Both the position numbers and the translations under genes were made by a program. From positions 2,336,001-2,400,000 of the forward strand of contig CP046864.1 of NCBI GenBank assembly GCA_039640495.1: a DNA stretch of 64,000 nucleotides, in the 5' to 3' direction. Shown here piece by piece: positions 16,028-24,192 of the stretch. The stretch's first letter is position 1. The number at the start of each line of letters is the position of its first letter. This stretch comes from Rhodobacteraceae bacterium IMCC1335 (lineage in GTDB: Bacteria; Pseudomonadota; Alphaproteobacteria; Rhodobacterales; Rhodobacteraceae). The notes below the pieces were generated by a model. The model had not been told where the DNA came from. It saw only the letters and a program-made list of their open reading frames with translations, and ran no database searches.

Positions 16028-17070
16028 AAAAGCGTGCCTTGAAACTGCACACCGGGGTGATCAGTCACCCGGCCAAGTTCAATAACGTCTTCGCCCATTT
16101 CCTTCAGCAGAGCGGTGATTTGAGCTTGCGCCTCTGGCGCCACAACCAAAACCATACCAATACCGCAATTGAACGTTTTTAACATTTCCGCCTGCGACAG
16201 GCCACCTTGCTGTGCCAGCCACTGGAACAGCTCAGGCAAGGCCCAGTTCTCGAGATTGATCGAAACCCCTTGCTGCCCGTTCAACACGCGGGGAATATTT
16301 TCTGAAAGACCACCACCGGTGATATGCGCCAAACCATGCAAGCCCCCCCGAGCCAGAGCCGCAAGCACCTGCTTTACATAAAGCCGCGTTGGCATCAGCA
16401 AGGCCTCCCCTAAAGTTCCAGATCCAAAAGGACTTGGCGCATCCCAAGCCAAGCCAGACAGTTCGACCAATTTGCGCACCAAAGAATACCCGTTAGAATG
16501 AACACCGCTGGACTTCAATCCAAGCAATATATCCCCTTCGGCGACATTGGCGGGCAAAGAGCTGCCACGTTCTAACGCGCCCACAGAAAACCCGGCCAGA
16601 TCAAAATCATTCTCTTGATACATACCCGGCATTTCAGCGGTTTCACCGCCGATCAATGCACAGCCTGATTGTGCGCAGCCATCTGCAATTCCAGACACCA
16701 CCCGCGCCGCCTCGGTGACATCCAGTTTTCCAGTTGCAAAGTAATCCAAGAAGAATAAAGGCTCAGCGCCTTGGCAGACCAAGTCATTCACGCACATCGC
16801 AACCAAATCAACACCAATCGTTTCAAGCTGCCCTGTCTCTATCGCAATGCGAAGCTTGGTGCCCACGCCATCCGTGGCTGCCACCAAAATCGGATCTTTA
16901 TACCCCGCGGCTTTGAGATCAAACAATCCGCCAAACCCGCCTAGGCCCGACATCACACCAGAGCGCATCGTGTGCTTTGCCAGAGGCTTGATTTTATCTA
17001 CCAAGGCATTTCCTGCGTCGATATCCACGCCAGCATCGGCATAGGTGATTTCCTTGGCGGCTTTGCTCAT
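16024..17070 (-). CDS. purM: Phosphoribosylformylglycinamidine cyclo-ligase PurM (AIR synthetase)
   Basis: The 348-residue ATP-dependent ligase closes the imidazole ring. Recognisable features are [12 protein letters not shown] at the start, [17 protein letters not shown], the [19 protein letters not shown] segment, [11 protein letters not shown] and [13 protein letters not shown]. Length and motif order are normal. It is the upstream gene of purM-purN and reads away from the tRNA at 17176. Confidence 0.97.
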   Translation of the reverse strand: MSKAAKEITYADAGVDIDAGNALVDKIKPLAKHTMRSGVMSGLGGFGGLFDLKAAGYKDPILVAATDGVGTKLRIAIETGQLETIGVDLVAMCVNDLVCQGAEPLFFLDYFATGKLDVTEAARVVSGIADGCAQSGCALIGGETAEMPGMYQENDFDLAGFSVGALERGSSLPANVAEGDILLGLKSSGVHSNGYSLVRKLVELSGLAWDAPSPFGSGTLGEALLMPTRLYVKQVLAALARGGLHGLAHITGGGLSENIPRVLNGQQGVSINLENWALPELFQWLAQQGGLSQAEMLKTFNCGIGMVLVVAPEAQAQITALLKEMGEDVIELGRVTDHPGVQFQGTLL

Positions 17071-17175
17071 TTTCGCGCTCTCCTAAACTTACCGGCGGGT
17101 TAACCGATAAATATCGCAACCGCAATCTCAAACACTTGACCTTCATTCTCCATATGATAGCACAGCGGTCAGGTG

Positions 17176-17252
17176 GGGCCTGTAGCTCAACTGGTTAGAG
17201 CAGAGCGCTCATAACGCTTTGGTTGGGGGTTCGAGTCCCTCCGGGCCTACCA
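17176..17252 (+). tRNA. tRNA with CAU anticodon (tRNA-Met or lysidine-type tRNA-Ile2)
   Basis: A 77-base cloverleaf can be drawn: acceptor GGGCCTG/CGGGCCT, D arm GCTC/GAGC, anticodon stem GAGCG/CGCTT-type around loop CTCATAA (anticodon CAU), T arm around TTCGAGT, and encoded CCA. CAU tRNAs can be initiator, elongator Met or Ile2. The initiator features (C1 mismatch, three G-C pairs in the anticodon stem) are absent. I cannot decide between elongator Met and Ile2 by eye. An AT-rich accessory region begins right behind its 3' end. Confidence 0.92.
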
Positions 17253-17868
17253 ATCTGCCTTTTTATCTGCATGTAATTGTAAAGCGTTTATTTAGAACCA
17301 AAAACGTCACTACTTATTCCACACTAAACTAAAAAATTTATTCACCCTTCGATTTATTTTGTAAAAGTTATTGAGAAACTTTATAGCTTGTTGCTTCAAG
17401 AATCTGAAATAAATGAACTTTGTATAGACTAACTGTAAACGATTCGATTGAATGTCTGAATGCATATCGTTAAGTTAAATGAAGAGTGGCTGTACACAAA
17501 CGACTAGAAAATCTGTGTACGTAATACTGCACTGTTGCCACCACAAATGAAAATCATGGATGCTAATAATTTTAATTCTCCATGCTCTACTTTACGCGCG
17601 ACTGTAAGTCTATGTAGATAATCAATGCCACACATTTTTAGCGTAAGTTACTAATATTACGTGTGATAGTTTGAGTTTTTTAAAACGCCTTGACGCTGAT
17701 GTTACGAACAATGTCGGTGATGGAATTTCAACCACTGAGTCTTAATAATGGTAGTTTAAATCAAGAAAATTGATGTTTTAATATAGCTTTGCGTTATTGT
17801 CTGATTTTACTTTTACAATTTGTTCCACTTTGATACTGTAATAGAGCTGTTTTTGTAAGAATAGTTCT
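17253..17868. other. 616-base AT-rich intergenic region behind the CAU tRNA
   Basis: No gene is seen. The composition shifts to markedly AT-rich directly after the tRNA CCA end. This is consistent with the left edge of foreign DNA inserted at the tRNA 3' end. No integrase and no second copy of the tRNA 3' end were found in the following 7 kb. Confidence 0.45.
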
Positions 17869-18621
17869 ATGGCGGACGGAGTTAATTGGACGGGAACTGA
17901 CGATGAAGATCGTTACGTTGGAACTTCAAATGACGACACGTTAGACGGTGATCGTGGTGATGATGAGATCCTGGCTGGAGCTGGGGCTGATACGATTGAA
18001 GGCGGCCGAGGTAATGACGTTATCTATGGCGGTGAAGGCAATGATCTATCAGCGATGAGGACTTGACCAGCACAGAAGGACAAAAACTTTACGGTGAAGG
18101 TGGGAACGACACAATTACCGGCGGCGGTCAAATCTACGGCAAGCGGAACTGTTTTGGCAACATCGATTGCAATTGGTGGCAATGAGACTGTGATTTGTGA
18201 AGATTATACCTCGGATATCTTCATCAATATGAAATCAGGCTCTGGAAAGGTTTTAGACTATAAGCTGGATCTGCATCATGCTGATTATGATGTGGATGGT
18301 AGTGGCAGTGTAAACAGCGCCACAGATGGCGAAGCTATTCTGGCCTCGCTCTTTTCCAATACCACAATCAGTGAAGTTGCCGGAAACTTGTTTGAAGACG
18401 CAAGCGCAGGCGCCACATCACTGCAGAGCTTTATGAGTGACTATACGACAACACTTCTTGATGTAGATGGAGATGGAGTTACCAAAGCGTCAACTGACGG
18501 TGTGATTATTGATGCCTATATAGCCGGAGCCTCCGCAGATCTATTATTGCCACTGATCTCTTCTGACTCCCCAATCACAACATCGGATGAACTCTTAACT
18601 CACCTTCTTGAGATCGCATAA
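17869..18621 (+). pseudogene. RTX/dockerin-type secreted calcium-binding protein, reading frame broken
   Basis: The first part (17869-18066) encodes RTX nonapeptide repeats such as GGRGNDVIYGGEGND, typical of type I secreted calcium-binding proteins. The frame then meets TGA at 18064. The protein-like text continues one frame over (ISDEDLTSTEGQKLYGEGG) and returns to the first frame by about 18160, running to TAA 18619-18621. So a base is lost near 18045-18047 and a compensating change lies near 18135-18160. The last part has two dockerin-like calcium loops, DVDGSGSVNSATDGEAI and DVDGDGVTKASTDGVII. The gene overlaps the next start (TAATG), indicating an operon. It is either a real pseudogene or the product of two sequence errors. 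Confidence 0.65.
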
Positions 18622-19676
18622 TGGCCCAGCTTTTTAATCCACTTCAAAAACCGTCACAGGCAACGGCCAATAAACTCGCAATCTACCTTGATGAGGTCAA
18701 TTGGGTCAGTGATACCAACTTACTCACCCTGTCTGTTGGCCTGCTTTCTGATGCCACTAATGTCACAAGTCTTGGGCTTAACCTACATTATGATACAAGT
18801 AAGGTCAGTTATACGGAAGAAACGGCCTATAGCCTTAACCCTGCCACTGGAGCTGATACTGTAGGAAAAGGGATTGATGCTATTCTAACCAACGGTAGTT
18901 CTACTGCTGCAGGCCATGTACAAAAAACTGATACATTAGATTTGGATGGCTCTAGTGCAACAACAGCCTATGTGGATGCCTATTGGACCACAACTTATGA
19001 CGCCAGCACAAACTCAATGTCAGCCTGGCCAGGATCAGCTGATGTAAAACTTTATGACATAAACTTCACCGTAACAGACACCTCTAGCCCCATCTCCTTT
19101 CGCTTTTCTGCAGACAGTAATGGGCTCAAAGAAGGTTATTCTTTATCAACGGCATCACAAGACGATATCAGCATCGATTTAACGCTTACACCAGATGACG
19201 TAGTACAAGCGATTACGTTAGGATATGAAGATAGCGCTGGCGCTCATACAGCATTAGGCAATCAATCACTAATTTTTGTAAGTAGCAGCTCAGAAAATAC
19301 GACCGTATCGATGACAAGCGGAACATTAGGTCCGCTGTCTCAAGAGATCAGCTTTACTCATGTTGAGTTTAGCAGCCAAAGCTATGATCATGGGATCGCC
19401 ATCAGTGATGTCGTCTTACAGTTACGTGACATTGTGGGTCTCAGCAACTTGAGCGGTACTCAAAAAATTGCCGCAGATATCGATGGTGACGGTGGTGTTG
19501 CAATCAGTGATGTTGTCTCAAACCTACGACATATTGTAGGTCTAGATACAGTCGAGCAATGCGCCCTCGTTAACACCTCAGATCAGCTTGTAACCCGCCT
19601 TACCAACTCAACCATCGCAGACCTAACACTCATTCAACTCGGCGATGTAGACCTAAGCTCTACATTCTTCGTGTAG
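18621..19676 (+). CDS. Cohesin-like and dockerin-like domain protein
   Basis: The 351-residue product starts inside the stop of the RTX/dockerin gene (TAATG), so the two are coupled. Residues about 15-180 resemble a cohesin/carboxyl-binding beta-sandwich (LTLSVGLLSDATNVTSLGLNL, later VKLYDINFTVTDTSSPISF). Residues about 255-315 hold two dockerin-like repeats: GIAISDVVLQLRDIVGL, then DIDGDGGVAISDVVSNL and RHIVGL. The terminal segment LIQLGDVDLSSTFFV occurs at the end of many marine secreted proteins. There is no N-terminal signal peptide, which fits type I secretion with a C-terminal signal. Cohesin-dockerin contacts are known from cellulosomes, but here both domain types occur together. The function (surface assembly or adhesion) is inference. 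Confidence 0.65.
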   Translation: MAQLFNPLQKPSQATANKLAIYLDEVNWVSDTNLLTLSVGLLSDATNVTSLGLNLHYDTSKVSYTEETAYSLNPATGADTVGKGIDAILTNGSSTAAGHVQKTDTLDLDGSSATTAYVDAYWTTTYDASTNSMSAWPGSADVKLYDINFTVTDTSSPISFRFSADSNGLKEGYSLSTASQDDISIDLTLTPDDVVQAITLGYEDSAGAHTALGNQSLIFVSSSSENTTVSMTSGTLGPLSQEISFTHVEFSSQSYDHGIAISDVVLQLRDIVGLSNLSGTQKIAADIDGDGGVAISDVVSNLRHIVGLDTVEQCALVNTSDQLVTRLTNSTIADLTLIQLGDVDLSSTFFV

Positions 19677-20062
19677 GTGCTGACTTCATTGGTTCCGCTT
19701 TTGACAAGTCGAAAGAGTATCGTATTTTTATAAAAAACAGTCATGAACATGTATGATTTAACGGCAGAATATTCAGAAAACATTCAAATTTTGGAAATAA
19801 ATATGTTTTCTAAATTAATCTAAATTAGAAAACGCAAATTATTTAACCCTTATAAAAGTATTGCTTTGAGAGCTAACTGCTTGCAGGGAAATCAGAAGTT
19901 TGGTCACACTGACAAAGATAGGTTTTCAAACTGTCTGAAGCGAGCCCCATTAACGCTCTACACTGTTTGAAACTTCATCGTATAACGTACTTCTATCAAA
20001 AAGCAAATTAGCATTTAAGGCTATATTGCAATGCGTTCTAAACTGAAAAATAATCAATTATG
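19677..20062. other. 386-base AT-rich intergenic region
   Basis: The region lies between the convergent dockerin gene and the cytochrome operon and must hold the terminators of both. I see no gene and no strong GC hairpin with a T run. Several A/T runs are present (for example around 19795-19855). Confidence 0.4.
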
Positions 20063-20515
20063 CTACTCTTCAATTTTTTTCGGATGTCTGGTGGCGTGTG
20101 CCTCTTGAATGTGCTCGGGCCAAGTAGATCTGATGTAAGATAAAATTTCCCAAATTTCCACATCGCTAAGAAGTTCTTCAAATGCTGGCATACCGCTTAA
20201 ATAGTTATTTACTCCAACCGCTTCTAAAGTCGCCTGCCCCCCAAGTTTTGTATAGTTAAATAACATTTCCGTATCATGATGCCAGGTGTGCCCAGTTTCA
20301 TCATGCGGTGGTGCCGGCAGGCTCCCATCTTCTTTAAAGTCTCTCCAATTAGGTTGACCTTCAAGATTTGCGCCATGACAACTTGCGCAAAATCTCTGAT
20401 AGTTTTTTTGCCCGTTTGATAAGTTGCGATTAGCCAATTCATGATGCGCAAGCGCAGTGCTTGATCCGCCAAAAAGTAAAAATAAAAACGCTAATTCCCA
20501 TATTTTTTTAATCAA
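20063..20515 (-). CDS. Secreted monoheme cytochrome c
   Basis: The 150-residue protein has a Sec signal peptide ending near ALA at residue 23 and a single heme site, CASCH at residues 43-47. SGMPAF provides the likely axial methionine, and the C-terminal helix LSDVEIWEILSYIRSTWP is typical of class I cytochromes. The sequence type (a WHHDTEML stretch before SGMPAF) resembles cytochromes found near copper-resistance genes. It is the last gene of a five-gene minus-strand operon and overlaps the diheme cytochrome gene by 8 bases. Confidence 0.88.
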   Translation of the reverse strand: MIKKIWELAFLFLLFGGSSTALAHHELANRNLSNGQKNYQRFCASCHGANLEGQPNWRDFKEDGSLPAPPHDETGHTWHHDTEMLFNYTKLGGQATLEAVGVNNYLSGMPAFEELLSDVEIWEILSYIRSTWPEHIQEAHATRHPKKIEE

Positions 20516-21386
20516 TTGAAATCCTCATTAGATAATCGGCGATTAAAGCTCGGTCTGATAATGATAATTTCGATGTATTCTCAATTACCGATACCATTTT
20601 TCCACTAGCCACATCAAAATCAGGTGTAAACCCTGACGATAAATATTCGATTATATCTGCTTCTGACCATCCTAAATCGCTTGGATGAATACTCGGAATA
20701 AGGCCCTGCCCACTTGGATTTACCGCACCCCGCATCCACTGGCTTTTATTCAAACCACCCATCACGCTTCGTGGAGTGTGACACTCAGCACAATGGCTCA
20801 GGGCTTCAACAAGATAAGTTGCCCGGTCGTCTATCGGATCAACAAAGTTTTTAGGCATATAGAGCAGCTTCCAAATGCCAATATTGCGTCTAATATTGAA
20901 AGGGAATTTGATTTCATGTTCTATGTTGGGCGTTTCAATACTGGGCAGTGTCTTCCAAAACGACCAAAGATCGGCAATATCTTGATCTCTAATTTTTGAG
21001 TAGGCGACATAAGGAAATGCAGGAAAATAGTGCCGTCCCTCTGGGCTTTGTCCAAATTTTATCGCTGTGTAAAAATCATCAAATTTCCAACCTCCGATTC
21101 CATATTCTCTGCTGTTAGATATATTTGGAGCGATAAAAACTCCAAAGTCAGTTTTAAATTTTTGACCACCGGCAAGTCGCGTTTTTTTCGTCTCCCCTTC
21201 AGCAACGTGACAATTGCTACAACCGGTCGCCAAAAATATATAGGCACCTCGATCAGAGTTTGCTTCACGTAAATTAACCGTATCTATTTCTACTTTTTGG
21301 GGATTGGTCACAAAGAAATATATAAGAGCTAAAGAACCAAGCAAGATGAAGCCAGAGGCAGCCCAAATGTACATTTTGGGGCTCAT
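20508..21386 (-). CDS. Membrane-anchored diheme cytochrome c
   Basis: The 292-residue protein has one N-terminal membrane segment (residues about 8-27) and two heme sites, CSNCH at 56-60 and CAECH at 199-203. The layout resembles the cytochrome subunit of membrane-bound alcohol, aldehyde or gluconate dehydrogenases. No dehydrogenase subunit is encoded nearby, so it probably carries electrons between a periplasmic donor and the respiratory chain. It lies 6 bases after the cytochrome c' gene and overlaps the next cytochrome. Confidence 0.88.
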   Translation of the reverse strand: MSPKMYIWAASGFILLGSLALIYFFVTNPQKVEIDTVNLREANSDRGAYIFLATGCSNCHVAEGETKKTRLAGGQKFKTDFGVFIAPNISNSREYGIGGWKFDDFYTAIKFGQSPEGRHYFPAFPYVAYSKIRDQDIADLWSFWKTLPSIETPNIEHEIKFPFNIRRNIGIWKLLYMPKNFVDPIDDRATYLVEALSHCAECHTPRSVMGGLNKSQWMRGAVNPSGQGLIPSIHPSDLGWSEADIIEYLSSGFTPDFDVASGKMVSVIENTSKLSLSDRALIADYLMRISID

Positions 21387-21392
21387 GTGTTA

Positions 21393-21821
21393 TTAACGAT
21401 ATCTCGTGTGACATGCTTTGCAGCTTCCGGCAGTTTTCATCAATACTGGCCGTAAATCATCATAGGTTTTTATCGTGCTAGTTTCTAAATCATCGGCTAG
21501 CTGGTTCGCCAGCTCAGTAAATGCGACAAACTCTTCCCAAATAAGTGGTTTGGCCTCGGACTTCGGATCGGACGCATTAACCTTAAACGCCTTTGGCGTC
21601 GCCTCTGACAATACTCCAATTTCCCTCAGAGCTGACATCGCAACCTTGGCGTCAAAAGGAATTTGCTTCTTCATCATTTGGCCAAGAATTTTCGAATTTT
21701 CAGCCATCGAAGACATCAACTTCATACGTTTCATCACATTTGGGTCTTTTACACCGCTATGCGCCCATAAAATCGATGCACTTAAAACAAGTAATGTGAA
21801 TACGGAAAAGACTTTCTTCAT
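21393..21821 (-). CDS. Cytochrome c' (class II)
   Basis: The 142-residue protein has a signal peptide of about 20 residues and the heme motif CKACH at 134-138, right at the C-terminus. This is the hallmark of class II cytochrome c'. The four-helix text (VMKRMKLMSSMAENSKIL, DDLRPVLMKTAGSCKACH) agrees. Cytochromes c' bind NO or CO in the periplasm and are linked to NO tolerance. It is the third gene of the operon. Confidence 0.9.
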   Translation of the reverse strand: MKKVFSVFTLLVLSASILWAHSGVKDPNVMKRMKLMSSMAENSKILGQMMKKQIPFDAKVAMSALREIGVLSEATPKAFKVNASDPKSEAKPLIWEEFVAFTELANQLADDLETSTIKTYDDLRPVLMKTAGSCKACHTRYR

Positions 21822-21838
21822 TCAGATGTCCCTCAAAC

Positions 21839-22258
21839 TTAGAAAATACCGTTATGTTTTTGTAATTCTCGTACGTAGGCAATGATAGATTTGACCTCCG
21901 CTCTGGTAAGGCCTGCCACTGCGGGCATATTGCCGAATTTCCAGTGATGTGCGCGCACACCCAGTGCCACAGCGCGCTGGAAGCTCTCATCACCATGATG
22001 ATTGGGTTCGTATATTATATGAATAAGCGGCGGTGCCACACCTGCTTGACCCACCGCGTTAGGCCCATGGCAATCGGCGCATTTAGCCTCAAACAGCCTT
22101 TGTCCGATTTGTGCATTTTGCGAGTAACTCTCGGGTGTTTTAATTGCAACAAGCGCTGTCCCTTCTTCCATTGCAGCGGAAGCAGAACCATTAGAGAAAT
22201 ATTGAACACCGAAGGTGATAAACAGTAAGGCCAAAAATAAACTTACTAAAATTTTCAT
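21839..22258 (-). CDS. Monoheme cytochrome c with N-terminal membrane anchor or signal
   Basis: From ATG 22258 the product is 139 residues, with a hydrophobic start (MKILVSLFLALLFITFGVQY) and the heme site CADCH at 60-64. PAVAGLTRAEVKSIIAYVREL forms the C-terminal helix, and NMPAV gives a candidate axial methionine. The frame extends 11 codons upstream without signal character, so the inner ATG is preferred; GGAGCGAG precedes it. It is the second gene of the operon, 56 bases after the glutaredoxin-MauE gene. Confidence 0.88.
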   Translation of the reverse strand: MKILVSLFLALLFITFGVQYFSNGSASAAMEEGTALVAIKTPESYSQNAQIGQRLFEAKCADCHGPNAVGQAGVAPPLIHIIYEPNHHGDESFQRAVALGVRAHHWKFGNMPAVAGLTRAEVKSIIAYVRELQKHNGIF

Positions 22259-22314
22259 AACTCGCTCCTCAACTCCGTGTACAGCTTCCACTTACAGGAA
22301 ACTCAAGCAGGCAT

Positions 22315-23067
22315 TTATAACAATTTCGTGAGCATCCAACTCGCCATTGCCAACATCATGATATTTTCCAACAGGGATATAAAACCAAGTGGGACTTTGC
22401 TGTCGCCTCCCACACAGGCGCATTTCAAGTCGCGTTTATCTATGTAAACGGCTTTAAAAACACTAAGCGCTCCAATCGAAGCCGCGATCAAGGTTACAGG
22501 GGCCATTACAATCGTGAAGGCTCCAACCATCATCAGCAAGCCAGCCAGTGTTTCTATAAAAGGATAAATATAGGCATAACGCACCCAACGTTGGGCCAGC
22601 AAATCATAATTCAAAAACATGGTGGCAAAGCGTTCGATATCTTGAAGTTTTTGCAATCCTAAAAGGACCATTGAAATAGAGACAAACAATTCCAAAAATC
22701 TGATCAAACTTTTATCTGCATTACCTAACCACAGGGTATTTAATGCAAGAAACCCAGCTATTAAAAATAAAGCAATGATTGGTTTGTAAGTCGTACTATT
22801 TTCAGCGTTTGATGTTACGCCAAAATGCTTGCGCAATTCATCAAACCCTCCAATTGCCTTATTCTCTATAAAAACCTGCGGCAGGGAAGGAACATTATGA
22901 GCTTTCTTAAAGGTTTGGATTGCATCAGTATCTTTCAAGTGACGATCGTCAACGCGATAGCCATTTCGCTTTAGAAGATCCTTTGCTTTCAGACCATGCA
23001 CGCATATTTTTTGAGATGTAACCATGCGATATAAAACCGCCTGTTTTTGCGCCTCTATCCGTGTCAA
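22315..23067 (-). CDS. Glutaredoxin-MauE fusion membrane protein
   Basis: The 250-residue protein fuses a glutaredoxin-like N-terminus (residues about 1-85) to a four-helix MauE/DoxX-type membrane domain. The thioredoxin-like site reads CVHG at 22-25, a monothiol CxxG form, and SLPQVFIENKAIGGFDEL supplies the cis-proline and glutathione-binding part. The membrane domain ends with CACVGG, a cysteine motif typical of this MauE group. MauE relatives help disulfide or electron delivery to periplasmic redox proteins. The start is TTG 23067, supported by GAGGAGA 7 bases upstream; ATG 23025 would cut into the domain. It is the first gene behind the CueR-type promoter. Confidence 0.85.
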   Translation of the reverse strand: MTRIEAQKQAVLYRMVTSQKICVHGLKAKDLLKRNGYRVDDRHLKDTDAIQTFKKAHNVPSLPQVFIENKAIGGFDELRKHFGVTSNAENSTTYKPIIALFLIAGFLALNTLWLGNADKSLIRFLELFVSISMVLLGLQKLQDIERFATMFLNYDLLAQRWVRYAYIYPFIETLAGLLMMVGAFTIVMAPVTLIAASIGALSVFKAVYIDKRDLKCACVGGDSKVPLGFISLLENIMMLAMASWMLTKLL

Positions 23068-23115
23068 ATTGTTCTCCTCGCTGAAATCCGACTCACTTGC
23101 TATCCAACCTTGAAG

Positions 23116-23146
23116 GACCTACAACTTCTAGTAACAGGAAGGTCAA
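23116..23146 (-). promoter_or_regulatory. CueR/HmrR-type promoter-operator with 19-bp spacer
   Basis: On the minus strand a -35 box TTGACC (23141-23146) is separated by 19 bases from a -10 box TAGGTC (23116-23121). The spacer holds the MerR-type dyad ACCTTCC-N7-AGAAGTT, five of seven positions matching a perfect CueR dyad. A 19-bp spacer with such a dyad is the known layout of Cu(I)-responsive copA promoters. It drives the glutaredoxin-MauE/cytochrome operon and lies just upstream of the MerR-family gene on the other strand. Confidence 0.75.
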
Positions 23147-23151
23147 GTAAA

Positions 23152-23535
23152 ATGAATATTTCTGAGGTGGCCATAAAAGCGGGTCTATCTGTAAAAACCG
23201 TACGCTATTACGCAGATATCGCGTTGGTTCCAGAAGCTGAACGATCTGCAGCTGGGTATCGCACATATGATGAGCCCGCTTTAAAAAAATTAATTTTTGC
23301 AAAACGGGCTCGCGAGTTTGGGTTTAGCATTTCAGAATGCCAAGAACTGCTTAGTTTATATCAAGATGAAGAACGCACAAGCGCCAACGTAAAAGTGATA
23401 GCCCAAAGGCGGCTTGAAGAAATCATCCAAAAACAAAAAGAGCTCGAGAGCTTGAGAAAGGAGCTGGCGCATCTGGTCAACTCTTGTAATGGGGATGACC
23501 GTCCGAGTTGCCCAATAATCGATTATCTAGGCTAA
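23152..23535 (+). CDS. Cu(I)-type MerR family regulator (CueR/HmrR-like)
   Basis: The 127-residue regulator starts MNISEVAIKAGLSVKTVRYY, the MerR winged helix-turn-helix. It continues through a coiled dimerisation helix and ends with the metal loop CNGDDRPSCPII. The two cysteines fall at positions 112 and 120, and residue 77 is serine. That combination marks MerR proteins that sense monovalent copper, silver or gold. It is transcribed away from the cytochrome operon. AGGAAGG upstream of ATG 23152 serves both as ribosome site and as part of the operator. The frame is open upstream to 23047 but that part covers the promoter. Confidence 0.9.
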   Translation: MNISEVAIKAGLSVKTVRYYADIALVPEAERSAAGYRTYDEPALKKLIFAKRAREFGFSISECQELLSLYQDEERTSANVKVIAQRRLEEIIQKQKELESLRKELAHLVNSCNGDDRPSCPIIDYLG

Positions 23536-24192
23536 TAACTTTACAACTGCACTCGCAAAGTATCCTGTAATTAATTGATTGACTGCAGGGCACTTCTAAG
23601 ACCGTTTTATGATTTCAGTCTTAAAATAAGTATCGGTAATTCAATAGAACTACAAAACGCACGAGGTCCTCTCCTTGGCAACAAAATCACCCCGCACCCC
23701 GCACCCCGAGGAAATGCAACGATATTAAAGCGTTGATTTATGAAAGGACCACATTCGGGACCGCTTCGTCGAAATTCTTCTTGAAATAGTCAAAATCGTA
23801 GGGACTCAATCCCTTGCAGAGGGGCATCACGGATGAGCAGAAGAGGGAGATCGTGGGTGGCATTAGGCTGCCAACAGAGCTGGCGTTTTAATCCCCAAAC
23901 ACCCCCCCCTTCCGGCCACTCTTCTTGGGTGGTCCGACGGGGAAGGTGGTAACTGATTTTATTTTGCAAAAATAAGAACGAGCTAATGCAGCTATTGGCG
24001 AAAAGCGCCCCGAATGGCTGCTAGAAGCTCATACAGTGAGTGCGATTTTTCCGCTGCGCGCTCTTAGCATTGAAGTTTCTACATATGCCCGGTTTTGCAC
24101 GCCGTGCCATAGGCGGAAACCGGCCAGCCAAGCACATTGCGGCTTATAATTTATGCTTGCAAAACAACTTGCGGACCCAGTAGGTCTTTCTA
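23536..24192. other. 657-base intergenic region
   Basis: No gene can be supported. It contains CCCCGCA direct repeats near 23691-23708 and a C-rich/G-rich imperfect dyad at about 23897-23955. Protein-like fragments are interrupted by stops around 23760-23900. It may hold a worn remnant of mobile DNA at the right edge of the accessory stretch, but nothing is identifiable. Confidence 0.35.
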
